A stretch of DNA of 43,838 nt from a bacterium (GTDB lineage: Bacteria > Pseudomonadota > Alphaproteobacteria > Caulobacterales > Caulobacteraceae): the NCBI GenBank assembly GCA_030824495.1, contig JAVBXP010000059.1, positions 1 through 43,838 on the forward strand, given 5' to 3'. Numbering within the stretch: position 1 is the stretch's first letter; each line of letters opens with the position of its first letter. Of this stretch, positions 28,025-37,780 are shown in pieces. Both the position numbers and the translations under genes were made by a program. The notes beneath the pieces are model-generated. The model saw nothing but the letters and a program-made list of their open reading frames with translations, was not told where the DNA came from and did not search any database.

Positions 28025-30883
28025 ATGACCGACGCGCCCCTCGACGCCCCCGCCACTCTCGACGACATCCCGCGCCAGCAGACCCAGGACGGGCCAGCCG
28101 TGCGGCTCTATCTGGTCGATGGTTCCGGGTTCATTTTCCGCGCCTATCACGCCTTGCCGCCGCTGACGCGGAAGTCGGATGGATTGCCGATCGGCGCAGT
28201 GTCGGGCTTCTGCAACATGCTGTGGAAGTTGTTGGTCGACATGCAGGCCCAGGCGGAGGGGCCGACCCACCTGGCGGTCATCTTCGATCATTCGGAAAAG
28301 ACATTCCGCAACCAGCTGTACGCTCAGTACAAGGCCCATCGCCCGCCTGCGCCCGAGGACCTGGTCCCTCAGTTTCCGCTGGTGCGCGAAGCCACCCGGG
28401 CCTTTGGCGTGCCGAGCTTGGAGCTGCCCGGCTATGAGGCCGACGACCTGATCGCGGCCTATGCCTGCAAGGTCCGCGACGCCGGCGGCGAGGTCACCAT
28501 CGTGTCGTCCGACAAGGACCTGATGCAACTGGTCGGCCCACAGGTCTCCATGCTCGACACCATGAAAAACCTGAAGATCGGCCATGATCAGGTGATCGAG
28601 AAGTTCGGGGTGCCGCCGGACAAGGTGGTGGATGTCCAGGCCCTCTGCGGCGACAGCGTCGACAACGTGCCGGGCGCGCCCGGGATCGGCGTCAAGACCG
28701 CCGCCCTGCTGATCAACGAGTATGGCGACCTGGACACGCTGCTGGCGCGCGCCGGCGAGATCAAGCAACCCAAGCGGCGCGACACCCTGATCGAGTTCGC
28801 CGACCAGATCCGCCTGTCGCGCGAACTGGTGCGGCTGGACTGCGAAACGCCGCTGCCCGCCCCGATCGACGATCTGGTGGTGGCCGCGCCCGACCCGGAG
28901 GTCCTGGGTAAGTTCCTGGAAGAGATGGAACTGCGCACCCTGGCGCGCCGCGTGTCCGGCGGGTCCGCCGCGTCGGCGCAAGCCGCCGTGACGCCCGCCA
29001 AGCCCAGCACGCCCGACCACCCGGCCATCGACACCACAGCCTATGTCTGCGTCCGCGACCTGGCCACGCTGGACGCGTGGATCGCCCGCGCGCGGGCGGT
29101 CGGCGTGGTGGCCTTCGACACTGAGACCGACGCCCTCTCCTCGGCCAACGCCGCACTCTGCGGCGTCTCCCTGGCGGTCGCGCCGGGCGAGGCCTGCTAC
29201 ATCCCCATCGGCCATGAGAACGAAGGCGCCGGCGGGCTGGAGTTCGAGACCCCGGACGAGATCGAGCAGATCCCTTGCGATGAGGTGATCGCCCGGCTGA
29301 AGCCGTTGCTGGAAGACCCCTCCGTCCTGAAGGTGGCCCAGAACGCCAAGTACGATATCGCCGTGTTGTCACGCTATGGGATCGAGGTTGGTCCCATCGA
29401 CGACACCATGCTGATCAGCTACGCGCTGGAAGCCGGGCTCCACAAAAGCCATGGCATGGATGAGCTATCCAAGCGCTGGCTGGAACATCAGCCGATCAAG
29501 TTCGCCTCGGTGACGGGCACCGGCAAGGCGCAGAAGAGCTTCAAGCACGTGCCGCTGGAGCCGGCCACATGCTACGCCGCCGAGGACGCCGACGTGACCC
29601 TGCGGCTCTACCAGCACCTGCGGCCGCGCCTGATCGCCGAAGGCCTGCTGACCGTCTATGAGACCTTGGAACGGGGCATGCCCCCGGTCCTTGCGATGAT
29701 GGAAAACAACGGGATCAAGGTCGACCCGGACCAGCTGCGCAAGCTTTCTTACGACTTCTCCAACCGGATGGGCGAACTTGAAGCCGAGGCTCACAAGCTG
29801 GCGGGCCGGCCCTTCAACCTCGGTTCGCCGAAACAGGTCGGCGAGTTGCTGTTCCAGGAGATGGGACTGGCCTCGGGCCGGATGACCGCCAGCGGGGCCG
29901 CCTCCACCGACGCCTCGATGCTGGAAGACCTCGCCGCCCAAGGCCACGAGCTGCCGCGCGTTCTCCTGGACTGGCGCCAGCTGTCCAAGCTGAAGGGCAC
30001 CTATACCGACAATCTGGTCGCTGCGATCGCCCCTCGCACCAACCGCATCCACACCTCCTATGCGCTGGCTTCGACGACTACCGGGCGGCTGTCCTCCAAC
30101 GATCCGAACCTGCAGAACATCCCGATCCGGACCGAAGAAGGCCGCAAGATCCGCAAGGCCTTCATCGCCGAGCCGGGACATGTGTTGATCAGCGCCGACT
30201 ACAGCCAGATCGAATTGCGCATCCTCGCCCACGTCGGCGACATCCCGCAGCTCAAGAAGGCCTTCCTGGAAGGCCACGACATTCACGCGGCCACCGCCTC
30301 GGAAATGTTCGGCGTGCCAATCGAGGGCATGCCCTCCGAAACCCGCCGCCGCGCCAAGGCGATCAATTTCGGCATCGTCTACGGCATCTCGGCCTTCGGT
30401 CTCGCCAATCAGCTATCGATCCCGCAGGACGAGGCCGGAGCCTACATCAAGACCTACTTCGAGCGCTTCCCGGGTATCCGCGCCTATATGGACCGGACCA
30501 AGCAAGCCGCCCGCGCCCAAGGCTTCGTCACGACCGTCTTCGGCCGCAAGGTCAATATTCCGGCGGTGAAGTCCAAGTCGGCGGCGGAGCGCGCCTTTGG
30601 CGATCGCGCGGCGATCAACGCCCCGATCCAGGGCGCGGCGGCCGATGTCATGCGACGCGCCATGATCCGCATGCCCGGCGCGCTTCAGCAGGCGGGCCTG
30701 AGCGCGCGCATGCTGCTGCAGGTGCACGACGAACTGGTCTTCGAAGCGCCCGAGGCCGAGGCCGACGCCGTCATCGCCCTGGCCAAGCAAGTCATGGAGA
30801 GCGCCGCCGAACCGGCCGTGGCGTTCTCCGTGCCGTTGGTTGTCGAGGCGCGCGCCGCCGCGAACTGGGACGACGCGCACTAG
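28025..30883 (+). CDS. polA: DNA polymerase I
   Basis: 952 residues. Domains: 5'-3' exonuclease about 25-310 (YLVDGSGFIFRAYHALPP, CGDSVDNVPG), 3'-5' exonuclease about 335-530 with D365 and E367 (VAFDTETDAL) and QNAKYDIAVL, so proofreading looks intact, and family-A polymerase to the end with DYSQIELRILAH, the O-helix RRRAKAINFGIVYG and VHDELVFE. It acts in DNA repair and Okazaki-fragment maturation. The N-terminal 25 residues before the exonuclease are an extension relative to E. coli. The divergent gene is the MHYT kinase, with a 143-base gap. Confidence 0.98.
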   Translation: MTDAPLDAPATLDDIPRQQTQDGPAVRLYLVDGSGFIFRAYHALPPLTRKSDGLPIGAVSGFCNMLWKLLVDMQAQAEGPTHLAVIFDHSEKTFRNQLYAQYKAHRPPAPEDLVPQFPLVREATRAFGVPSLELPGYEADDLIAAYACKVRDAGGEVTIVSSDKDLMQLVGPQVSMLDTMKNLKIGHDQVIEKFGVPPDKVVDVQALCGDSVDNVPGAPGIGVKTAALLINEYGDLDTLLARAGEIKQPKRRDTLIEFADQIRLSRELVRLDCETPLPAPIDDLVVAAPDPEVLGKFLEEMELRTLARRVSGGSAASAQAAVTPAKPSTPDHPAIDTTAYVCVRDLATLDAWIARARAVGVVAFDTETDALSSANAALCGVSLAVAPGEACYIPIGHENEGAGGLEFETPDEIEQIPCDEVIARLKPLLEDPSVLKVAQNAKYDIAVLSRYGIEVGPIDDTMLISYALEAGLHKSHGMDELSKRWLEHQPIKFASVTGTGKAQKSFKHVPLEPATCYAAEDADVTLRLYQHLRPRLIAEGLLTVYETLERGMPPVLAMMENNGIKVDPDQLRKLSYDFSNRMGELEAEAHKLAGRPFNLGSPKQVGELLFQEMGLASGRMTASGAASTDASMLEDLAAQGHELPRVLLDWRQLSKLKGTYTDNLVAAIAPRTNRIHTSYALASTTTGRLSSNDPNLQNIPIRTEEGRKIRKAFIAEPGHVLISADYSQIELRILAHVGDIPQLKKAFLEGHDIHAATASEMFGVPIEGMPSETRRRAKAINFGIVYGISAFGLANQLSIPQDEAGAYIKTYFERFPGIRAYMDRTKQAARAQGFVTTVFGRKVNIPAVKSKSAAERAFGDRAAINAPIQGAAADVMRRAMIRMPGALQQAGLSARMLLQVHDELVFEAPEAEADAVIALAKQVMESAAEPAVAFSVPLVVEARAAANWDDAH

Positions 30884-30911
30884 CGTCGCAGAGGTCGGGT
30901 CGGGGTCCTCA

Positions 30912-30938
30912 CGTTCGCTTGAGAGCGACGCCGATTTT
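30912..30938 (+). terminator. Possible terminator after polA
   Basis: CGTTCGCT (30912-30919) and AGCGACG (30924-30930) pair with one bulged T and loop TGAG; after four bases comes TTTT (30935-30938). It lies 28 bases past the polA stop. Stem stability is moderate. Confidence 0.4.
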
Positions 30939-31006
30939 GACTTCAGTCATGGGGAAGTGAGGCCGAAAGCGTAGGCTCGTCCCCTCACAACCCATGGAGG
31001 ATCGCC

Positions 31007-31423
31007 ATGAAGGGCTTCGTCGACGACATCGAGGACCTGACCGAAAGCAACAAAGACTTCCGCCGCGTGCTGTACACCGGCAAGAACCTGCAACTGGTTC
31101 TGATGTCGCTGAAGGCGGGCGAGGAAATCGGCGAGGAGGTCCACACCGGGCACGACCAGTTCTTCCGCGTTGAAAAGGGCAAGGGCGAGGTCTGGATCGA
31201 CGGCGTCCGCACCAAGATCAAGAGCGACCACGCCATCATCGTCCCGGCGGGCGCCCGCCACAACGTGATCAACACCGGCGACAAGTCGCTGAAACTCTAC
31301 ACGCTCTACGCCCCGCCCGAGCATCGCGACGGCGTCGTGCATCCGAGCAAGCCGGAAGTAGAGGCCGCCGAAGATCACTTCGACGGCGTGCTTACCGAAG
31401 ACAGCCCCGGTACGAAGATCTAG
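31007..31423 (+). CDS. Cupin domain protein
   Basis: 138 residues, single cupin barrel. The first motif includes GEEVHTGHDQFFRVEKG (candidate metal ligands H46 and H49), the second VPAGARHNVINTG (H85). The protein resembles small cupins found widely in bacteria with no assigned substrate. The start at 31007 follows GGAGG (30994-30998). It is followed by a convergent secreted protein, with a hairpin between. Confidence 0.88.
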   Translation: MKGFVDDIEDLTESNKDFRRVLYTGKNLQLVLMSLKAGEEIGEEVHTGHDQFFRVEKGKGEVWIDGVRTKIKSDHAIIVPAGARHNVINTGDKSLKLYTLYAPPEHRDGVVHPSKPEVEAAEDHFDGVLTEDSPGTKI

Positions 31424-31432
31424 CTGGCCTCA

Positions 31433-31459
31433 ACGGCGGCGGCGCAAGCTCGCCGTCGT
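31433..31459. terminator. Hairpin between convergent genes
   Basis: ACGGCGGCG (31433-31441) and CGCCGTCGT (31451-31459) form a 9-base stem with one G-T pair and a 9-base loop in the 35-base gap between the cupin and the small secreted protein. No T-run follows. Confidence 0.35.
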
Positions 31460-31737
31460 CAGAAGCCGCGGGGCGCGCTCGCGGCCTTCTGGGCCTTTTC
31501 CAGTTGATCGCGGTCTTCCTGCCGGCGTGCGTCCCACTCGGACTTGGTCGCGCAAACCTTCTTGGGCACGCGACTGCCGGCCAGGGCTTCGGTCTTGCAG
31601 ATCATCCGGTCCTTGTCGGACTTGGCGACGGGTGTCGCCGCAGTTGCCGCGGCAGGTGGCGTTGTTTCGGTCGCCGTGGGCGCCGAGGGGCTCGAAGCCG
31701 CCATCATCAGCGTGGCGGCGAGAGACAGTATGAACAC
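31459..31737 (-). CDS. Small secreted protein with two cysteines, unknown function
   Basis: 92 residues from a GTG at 31737, with GGAG 10 bases upstream; a TTG at 31782 would add 15 residues but has no ribosome site. The N-terminus FILSLAATLMMAASS looks like a signal peptide. A Thr/Pro/Ala-rich linker follows, then a short domain MICKTEALAGSRVPKKVC-ATKSEW with two Cys 16 residues apart that could form a disulfide, and a charged helical tail. Similar C...GSR-P-C...EW segments occur in small secreted proteins of other alphaproteobacteria, but I know of no function. Confidence 0.7.
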   Translation of the reverse strand: MFILSLAATLMMAASSPSAPTATETTPPAAATAATPVAKSDKDRMICKTEALAGSRVPKKVCATKSEWDARRQEDRDQLEKAQKAASAPRGF

Positions 31738-31829
31738 GAGGCGTAAGCTCCAGCCTGTAAAATTGGCTGAAAGATAGCCCAACCCGCCGGGTCAGACAAA
31801 TCCGCGTTCGCTTAAGCGCGGAAGGTTCC

Positions 31830-31905
31830 TGGTGGAGCCGAGCGGAGTCGAACCGCTGACCTCCTCATTGCGAACGAGGCGCTCTACCAACTGAGCTACG
31901 GCCCC
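31830..31905 (-). tRNA. tRNA-Ala (anticodon CGC)
   Basis: A 76-base cloverleaf with encoded CCA. Acceptor GGGGCCG pairs with CGGCTCC and includes G3:U70, the alanine identity pair. Anticodon loop TTCGCAA; anticodon CGC (31870-31872 on the plus strand) reads GCG. T-arm AGCGG-TTCGACT-CCGCT. Confidence 0.96.
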
Positions 31906-32032
31906 AGGAAGGCGCGGAATTAGGGGCTTGGACCCCACCCTGTCAAGCCGCCTCATTGCATGACCGCCTCGCGACTTGCCAGCCGCTCCCCGCCAGACGA
32001 TACAGGACCTCTCCTCCGCCTCGGAATTCCTA

Positions 32033-32347
32033 ATGATCTCGCTGATCGGCTTCGTGTTCTACATTGTGAACGCAATCCTCGGATTGCTGGTCTTCGCGCT
32101 CATCGCCAGCGCCATCCTGTCGTGGCTGGTGGCCTTCGACGTGATCAATCTGCGCAACCAGTTCGTCTACAACGTCGCCCGCTTCCTCGACGCCGTAACC
32201 CGGCCGGTCCTCGCCCCTTTCCAGAAGATCGTGCCGAACCTGGGCGGGGTCGATATCAGCCCGGTGCTGGCGATCCTGGTGATCTCCGGCATCCAGCGGT
32301 ACCTGCTGCCCGCCGTCGCCAACGGCTTGATCGGCCTGTTCGCCTAG
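32033..32347 (+). CDS. YggT family membrane protein
   Basis: 104 residues, two hydrophobic helices (about 3-30 and 80-100) and the typical YggT middle AVTRPVLAPFQKIVPNLGGVDISP (core TRPVLAPFQKIVP). YggT proteins are small inner-membrane proteins linked to osmotic protection and, in other bacteria, to cell-envelope organisation. The ATG at 32033 starts the conserved domain; the frame open from 31976 adds unrelated residues. A DUF167 gene follows 4 bases later, the common yggT-yggU pairing. Confidence 0.9.
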   Translation: MISLIGFVFYIVNAILGLLVFALIASAILSWLVAFDVINLRNQFVYNVARFLDAVTRPVLAPFQKIVPNLGGVDISPVLAILVISGIQRYLLPAVANGLIGLFA

Positions 32348-32351
32348 AGCC

Positions 32352-32639
32352 ATGCGCCTGCCCGTCCGGGTGACGCCCAAGGGCGGTCGCGACGGCGTCG
32401 ATGGCTGGGCGCTCGACCCCGCAGGACGAGCCTATCTGAAGGTCAGGGTCTCGGCGGCTCCCGCCGACGGCCAGGCCAATGCGGCGCTGACAACCTTCAT
32501 CGCCAAGACGCTGAAGCGCCCCAAGTCGGCTGTGCGGATCGTCTCGGGCGAGACGGCGCGGCTGAAGATCATCGAGATCGACGGCGTGGACGAGGCGGCC
32601 ATGGAGGCCGCGTTCGGCGCACGGCCTTCAGGCGCCTAG
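32352..32639 (+). CDS. DUF167 (YggU family) protein
   Basis: 95 residues. The conserved run RVTPKGGRDGVDG, KVRVSAAPADGQANAAL and VRIVSGETARLKII matches DUF167/YggU. Its function is unknown and its fold is a small alpha/beta domain. It starts 4 bases after yggT, so co-translation is likely. Confidence 0.92.
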   Translation: MRLPVRVTPKGGRDGVDGWALDPAGRAYLKVRVSAAPADGQANAALTTFIAKTLKRPKSAVRIVSGETARLKIIEIDGVDEAAMEAAFGARPSGA

Positions 32640-32760
32640 CCCCCTCCGTCTCGGCGCTTCGCACCGAGCCACCTCCCCCAGCGGGGGAGGATCTGGCTCC
32701 CCACTCGATGCTCCCCGCTGGGGGAGCTGTCGGCGCAGCCGACTGAGGGGGTGAACGGCC
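32640..32760. repeat. Palindromic intergenic repeat (REP/MITE-like)
   Basis: The 121-base gap between the DUF167 gene and the MCP gene is almost wholly inverted repeats. Hairpins: CCTCCCCC/GGGGGAGG (32672-32690), GCTCCCC/GGGGAGC (32710-32727), GTCGGC/GCCGAC (32729-32743). The left and right halves are imperfect reverse complements of each other, giving one large dyad. Similar C/G-rich elements occur as dispersed intergenic repeats in Caulobacterales genomes (my recollection). It may also end the two facing transcripts. Confidence 0.7.
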
Positions 32761-35052
32761 CTAGAACTCTTCCCAGCCGCTGTCCTGGCGCTCGGCGACC
32801 AGGCGCGGACCACTGCCGCCCACGGCCTGACGCTGGGCCGGGCGTTGGCGTTCAGCGGGGCGCTGCGCCGGCTCGGCCGCACCGGTCTTGAACTGGCCGA
32901 TCAGCCTGGCGAGCTCCGTCGCTTCGCTGGCCAAGGCATGGCTGGCGGCGGTCGATTCCTCGACCATGGCGGCGTTCTGCTGGGTGACCTGATCCATCTG
33001 GTTCACGGCCGTATTGACCTGGTGCAGGCCGGTGGCCTGCTCCTGGGCGCTGGCGGCGATTTCGGCGACGATGCCGTTGATCTCCGCCACCTGGGTGACG
33101 ATCAGTTGCAGCGCCTTGCCGGTTTCGGCCACCAAGTTCACCCCGCGCCCGACCTGGGTCGAGGAGGTGTTGATCAGGGCCTTGATCTCCTTGGCCGCAT
33201 CCGCCGACCGCTGGGCCAGGGCCCGCACCTCGGAGGCGACGACGGCGAAACCACGGCCGGCCTCGCCAGCGCGGGCGGCTTCGACCCCAGCGTTCAGCGC
33301 CAGGAGGTTGGTCTGGAAGGCGATCTCGTCGATCACCCCGATGATCTGGCCGATCTGCTTCGACGACGTCTCGATCTCGCCCATGGCGTCGGTGGCGTGA
33401 CGCACGACATCGGCGCTTTCGGCGGCGTTGGTGCGCGCGGTCTGGACCACGCCCTGGGCATGGGTCGCGCCCTCGGCGGTCTTACGGACCGTGGCGGTGA
33501 TCTGGTCGAGCGCGGCGGCGGTCTCTTCTAGGCTGGCCGCCTGTTGCTCGGTGCGACGCGAGAGATCATCGGCCGCCTTGCTGATCTCATCAGCGCCGGA
33601 CCGCATGTTGGAGGTGGCGCCGACCACGACGCCCATCGTGTTCTGAAGTTGGCTCATGGCCATGTTGAAGTCGTGCTTCAGGGCCTCGTACTCAGGCGCG
33701 AACTGGCCTTCCACGCGCGCGGTAAGGTCGCCGTGGGCCAGGCGCTCCAGCCCCTGGGCCAGGGCGCTGACGACCCTCGCCTGCTCTTCGGCGACAGCGG
33801 CCCGCTCAGCCTCGGCACGGCGACGCTCGGTCTCGGCGGCCAGGTTGGCGGCTTCCTGGCCCGCGCGCAGGGCGCGGTTCTCAGCCAGACCGTGACGGAA
33901 ACCTTCCAGGGCGCGGGCGATCTCGCCCACTTCGTCGCCCTTGTCGGCCCCGCCCACCGCCTTGTCGTAGCGCCCGGCCGACAGTTCGCCGACCGCTGTG
34001 GTGATCTGAGCCAGGGGCTGGCGGACCAGCTTGCCCACGGCGATGAACAGCGCTCCCAGGACCAGGGCCAGGATCACCAGGCCCCCGACGGCCAGGCCGA
34101 TGGCCAGTTGGCGAGCTGGACCGGTGATGTGCTTGGTCGGCACGTCCATGATCACCGCCCAGGTGGAATTGAGGCCGGGCAGCGGGGCGGGCGTGACCAG
34201 ACGCTCCACCTTGCCGATCGACTGTTCGACGCCGCTCAGCAGGACCGACTGGCCGCTGGAAAGCGAGCTCTTCACCTCGCTCGCGCCGGCGTCGGCATAG
34301 GGCTTCATCCGAAGCGCCGCGTCAGGGTGGGAGACCCAGTTCGCGGCCGGCGAGACCAGCATCACTCGGCCATCGCCGAAGGGCTTCAGGGCGCCGAGGC
34401 GGCTCGACACGTCGTCCAGCGCCAGATCGAGGCCCGCAACGCCGATCATCTTGCCGCCCGACATGACCGGGAAGGTCACCGAGGTCATGGAGACGGTCTT
34501 GCCGCTGACCTCATAGGGATAGGGCTCGACGATGGCGGCTTTGCCGCTCTTGAAGCTGGTTTGATAGAAAGGCTGCTCGTAATCGGTGCCTGTGTCCAAC
34601 GGCTCCAGCGTGACCTGTCCGCCATTGTTCACCCAGTAGGGCGTGAATTGGCCGAGCTTGTTGGACCCACCGGCGGTGTCGCCAATGTGAGCCGCGTCCT
34701 GGCTGTCCAGCGCGTCCGGAACCGCCATGAACCAGACACCGAGGATCATCGGCGAGGCCGAGGCCGTCGGCTTGAGCAGCTGCGCCAGCACGGCGCGGTC
34801 GCGGACGCCCGCCTCGTATGCCGCGCCCACCGTTGAGGCCATGGCCGAGCCGATGCCCTGGATCTGGCCGAGATCGGTCGCCACCTGGGCGGCGGCCTTG
34901 CCGGCCAGGGCCTCGGCGTTGTCATTGGAAAGGTCTCTCACCATCCCGCTGGCGTTGGTGGCGACCAGCGCCGCCGCCAACAGCAGCAACGCCCCGATCG
35001 CGCATCCTGCGGCGATCATCAGCTTCCAGGCGATAGACAGACGGGCCAACAT
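32761..35052 (-). CDS. Methyl-accepting chemotaxis protein with Cache-type sensor
   Basis: 763 residues. TM1 about 9-30, a periplasmic dCache-like region about 50-300 ([39 protein letters not shown]; core GVAGLDLAL), TM2 about 315-340, HAMP, then the conserved signalling hairpin about 480-720. The tail SGWEEF resembles the C-terminal pentapeptide that binds methylation enzymes. The gene ends next to the palindromic repeat and starts 52 bases after the CheW gene on the same strand. Its signalling domain is nearly identical in sequence to that of the MCP at 35575-37485. Confidence 0.93.
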   Translation of the reverse strand: MLARLSIAWKLMIAAGCAIGALLLLAAALVATNASGMVRDLSNDNAEALAGKAAAQVATDLGQIQGIGSAMASTVGAAYEAGVRDRAVLAQLLKPTASASPMILGVWFMAVPDALDSQDAAHIGDTAGGSNKLGQFTPYWVNNGGQVTLEPLDTGTDYEQPFYQTSFKSGKAAIVEPYPYEVSGKTVSMTSVTFPVMSGGKMIGVAGLDLALDDVSSRLGALKPFGDGRVMLVSPAANWVSHPDAALRMKPYADAGASEVKSSLSSGQSVLLSGVEQSIGKVERLVTPAPLPGLNSTWAVIMDVPTKHITGPARQLAIGLAVGGLVILALVLGALFIAVGKLVRQPLAQITTAVGELSAGRYDKAVGGADKGDEVGEIARALEGFRHGLAENRALRAGQEAANLAAETERRRAEAERAAVAEEQARVVSALAQGLERLAHGDLTARVEGQFAPEYEALKHDFNMAMSQLQNTMGVVVGATSNMRSGADEISKAADDLSRRTEQQAASLEETAAALDQITATVRKTAEGATHAQGVVQTARTNAAESADVVRHATDAMGEIETSSKQIGQIIGVIDEIAFQTNLLALNAGVEAARAGEAGRGFAVVASEVRALAQRSADAAKEIKALINTSSTQVGRGVNLVAETGKALQLIVTQVAEINGIVAEIAASAQEQATGLHQVNTAVNQMDQVTQQNAAMVEESTAASHALASEATELARLIGQFKTGAAEPAQRPAERQRPAQRQAVGGSGPRLVAERQDSGWEEF

Positions 35053-35104
35053 ACTCGTGGTTCCTTGACGACTGACTTGGTGCTCGCAGGAGGGCTGGCG
35101 CGCC

Positions 35105-35575
35105 CTAGGCGGCAGCCGCCTGGATATCGGCGGGCAGGATGTGGTCCAGGGAGAGCAGGGACACGATCCCGGTGTCCGTAGTCATCACGCCGGCGACATA
35201 GGCCGCCGACTCCTGGCTGCCCACTTCCGGCGGCGGCTGGATCAGCCCCTCGGTGACGGTCAGGATGTCGGAGACCGCATCCACGACCAGGCCCATCTGG
35301 GCCTCGCCGATCTGGGCCACGACCACCACGGACGACGCGCTAGGCGACGCCGGGCCAAGGCCAAGCCGGGCGCCCAGGTCGATGACCGGCAGGATCGCCC
35401 CGCGCAGGTTCATCATCCCGAGTACGTGCGGCGGGGCGTGGGGCAACGGCGTCGCCGCCGTCCAGCCCCGGATCTCGCGGACCGCCATGATATCGATCGC
35501 GTAGGCCTGATCACCGATGCGGACCGAGATCAGCTCGGCGCCCGGCGACGGGATACGTGAAGTGGAAACTTCCAT
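35105..35575 (-). CDS. cheW: Chemotaxis protein CheW
   Basis: 156-residue adaptor linking receptors to CheA. It has the CheW domain with [11 protein letters not shown] and [18 protein letters not shown], and the loop [12 protein letters not shown]. The ATG at 35575 overlaps the TGA of the upstream MCP by one base (TGATG), so translation is coupled. An in-frame ATG five codons upstream is possible but less likely. It sits between two MCPs, suggesting a dedicated receptor-adaptor module. No cheA, cheR or cheB is in the window. Confidence 0.93.
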   Translation of the reverse strand: MEVSTSRIPSPGAELISVRIGDQAYAIDIMAVREIRGWTAATPLPHAPPHVLGMMNLRGAILPVIDLGARLGLGPASPSASSVVVVAQIGEAQMGLVVDAVSDILTVTEGLIQPPPEVGSQESAAYVAGVMTTDTGIVSLLSLDHILPADIQAAAA

Positions 35576-37485
35576 CAGAACTCCTCCCAAGAGTCGGTTT
35601 CTCCGACAGGCTCGTATTTCGCCGCGGTTGCGGCGCCTGAGCTGTAACCCCGTGTCGGCGACGGCCGAGGCGCGCGAGGCGGCGCGGCGGTCTTGCGAAC
35701 GGTCGAGCGGTCGTTGTCCTGGCCGATCGTGAACTGGCCCATCAGACGGGCAAGCTCCACGGCTTCGCTGGCGAGCGCGTGACTGGCGGCGGTGGACTCT
35801 TCGACCATGGCCGCATTCTGCTGCGTAACCTGATCCATCTGATTAACGGCGGTGTTGACCTGATGCAGGCCGACGGCCTGTTCCTGGGCGCTGGCCGCGA
35901 TCTCCGAGACCGCGCCATTGATCTCGGCCACCTGGGTCGCGATCCGCTGCAGCGCCTTGCCGGTCTGCGCGACCAGATCGACGCCCTGCCCGACCTGCGC
36001 CGACGAGGCGGTGATCAGCGACTTGATTTCCTTGGCCGCTTCCGCCGAACGCTGGGCCAGGGCCCGAACCTCGGAGGCGACCACCGCGAAGCCACGACCA
36101 GCTTCGCCCGCGCGGGCGGCTTCGACGCCGGCGTTCAGAGCCAGCAGATTGGTCTGGAAGGCGATCTCGTCGATCACCCCGATGATCTGGCCGATCTGCT
36201 TGGACGAGCCCTCGATCTCGCCCATGGCGGCGGTGGCCCGGCTGACGATCACCGCGCTCTGCTCGGCGTCCGACCGCGCGGTCTCCACAACGGTGCGGGC
36301 GTGGTTGGCGCCCTCGGCGGTCTTGCGGACCGTCGCGGTGATCTGGTCGAGCGCCGCAGCGGTTTCTTCCAGGCTGGCGGCTTGCTGCTCGGTGCGGCGC
36401 GACAGGTCGTCGGCCGCCTGGCTGATCTCGCCCGCGCCGGAACGCATGTTGGTCGTATTGCCGGTGATCACCGACATTGTGCTCTGCAGGGTAGAGACGG
36501 CGGCGTTGAAGTCGGTCTTCAGCTGCTCGGCCTTCGGGGCGAAGGCCGCCGTGATGCGGTACGTCAGGTCGCCACGAGCCAGCTTGCCCAGCCCCTCGGC
36601 CAGCGAGCCGATGGCGATGGCGTCCTGTTCGGCGTCGCGCGCCTTCTCCTGCTCGCGGACTTGACGCTCGGCTTCCACCGCGGCGCGGTGCTCGGCCGCC
36701 TCGGCTTCCAGACGGAGCTTTTCGATGGCCGCATCCTTGAAGGCCAGCACCGCTTGCGCCATCTCGCCGATCTCGTCCTTGCGGCCGATGGCCGGGACAT
36801 TGACCGTGTTATCGCCGGAAGCCAGGCGCCCCATCACGCGGGACATCGCGCCGACCGGGGCAGCGATAGCCTTAGACAGGATCCAGGCCATGGCGGCGGC
36901 GGCCACGACGGCGATCAGGCTGCCGATGATCAAGGTCAGCTTGGCCTCGCCAATGGCTTTCTGTTGGCCGGCCGAACGCTCGGCGACGAGGGCCTGCTGC
37001 GCGGTCAGGATCTCGCCCTGAACGCTGCGAACATCGCTCAGGCGCACGTCGTCGATCATGGCCCGCGCCTGCTCCAGCGTAGCGGGGTCGCGAGCCAGGG
37101 CGATGATCTGTTCGTTCTTGGCCCGCCACTCGATCAAAGCCGCCTTCAGCCGCGCCGCGCGCTCGCGCTGCTCCGGGCGCGTCGTGCGGCCCGAGAAGGC
37201 TTCGAGGGTCTTGTCGGCTGCGGCCCCGTCTTCGGCATAGGTCTTGAGGAAGTCGTCGTTCTGGGTGGCGGCGAAACCGCGAGCGCCGTTCTGTTGTTCC
37301 ACCGAATGGGCGAGAACAGCGGTGACGTCCTGGATGTTCAGGTTGCTGTTGCTGTTCTGGTCGGCTGCGGAGTCGATCGTGTTCAGGCTTAGGAACACCA
37401 TTACCGCGGAGAGCGTGAAGACCCCGAGGATCAAGGCGAACGCCGAGATCAACTTGGCCGAAATACGCATATTGTTGAAGTTCAT
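35575..37485 (-). CDS. Methyl-accepting chemotaxis protein
   Basis: 636 residues. TM1 about 12-32, a periplasmic four-helix-bundle-like ligand domain (about 35-190, rich in Glu/Arg/Ala), TM2 about 188-210, HAMP about 212-265, a second HAMP-like region, then the methylation and signalling helices (hairpin around [21 protein letters not shown]). The tail ends DSWEEF. First gene of the MCP-cheW-MCP cluster; the stop overlaps cheW. A CtrA-like sequence lies upstream (37544-37557). The ligand is unknown. Confidence 0.93.
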   Translation of the reverse strand: MNFNNMRISAKLISAFALILGVFTLSAVMVFLSLNTIDSAADQNSNSNLNIQDVTAVLAHSVEQQNGARGFAATQNDDFLKTYAEDGAAADKTLEAFSGRTTRPEQRERAARLKAALIEWRAKNEQIIALARDPATLEQARAMIDDVRLSDVRSVQGEILTAQQALVAERSAGQQKAIGEAKLTLIIGSLIAVVAAAAMAWILSKAIAAPVGAMSRVMGRLASGDNTVNVPAIGRKDEIGEMAQAVLAFKDAAIEKLRLEAEAAEHRAAVEAERQVREQEKARDAEQDAIAIGSLAEGLGKLARGDLTYRITAAFAPKAEQLKTDFNAAVSTLQSTMSVITGNTTNMRSGAGEISQAADDLSRRTEQQAASLEETAAALDQITATVRKTAEGANHARTVVETARSDAEQSAVIVSRATAAMGEIEGSSKQIGQIIGVIDEIAFQTNLLALNAGVEAARAGEAGRGFAVVASEVRALAQRSAEAAKEIKSLITASSAQVGQGVDLVAQTGKALQRIATQVAEINGAVSEIAASAQEQAVGLHQVNTAVNQMDQVTQQNAAMVEESTAASHALASEAVELARLMGQFTIGQDNDRSTVRKTAAPPRAPRPSPTRGYSSGAATAAKYEPVGETDSWEEF

Positions 37486-37780
37486 GAACGACGCCCCGAG
37501 AGTAATAACAATTGTTGATCACTCACGCCGGGCTTCTGGTTCGTTAATCGCAGTTAATCGGCGCCCGGCAAATTGTCGCACACAAGAGGCTCGCCTCGTG
37601 ATGTCGCAAAAAAAAACATAATTGGCTTTCGATATACCTCGGCATCTCCCTGAAATTTCGGCAATACCTGCCCGCAAACCGCAGCCATACTTAATCACGG
37701 AGACTGACCGACGGAGGAATGACTGGCGATTGATGGCGCGACGCCCTATCTGGATGTCCGCAACGAAGGAGTAGCGCCGC
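37486..37780. other. Divergent control region between the MCP and sirtuin genes
   Basis: 295 bases with promoters for both genes. Contents: a perfect palindrome AACAATTGTT at 37507-37516, two TTAA half-sites 6 bases apart (37544-37557), a run of nine A at about 37608-37616, and GAAGGAG before the sirtuin ATG. Confidence 0.5.
37544..37557 (-). promoter_or_regulatory. CtrA-like half-site pair
   Basis: On the minus strand the sequence reads TTAACTGCGATTAAC: two TTAA blocks 6 bases apart. The Caulobacter CtrA consensus is TTAA-N7-TTAAC, so the spacing is one base short. Position is 59-72 bases upstream of the MCP start; chemotaxis genes are known CtrA targets in Caulobacter. Weak candidate. Confidence 0.3.

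Noticed and set aside
25950..29215. Open frames opposite the MHYT kinase and polA (362 and 473 codons)
   Set aside because: Antisense of strongly supported genes with no start context.
33544..37392. Large plus-strand frames opposite the two MCP genes (430 and 537 codons)
   Set aside because: Antisense of conserved receptors; composition typical of GC-driven shadows, no recognisable domain.
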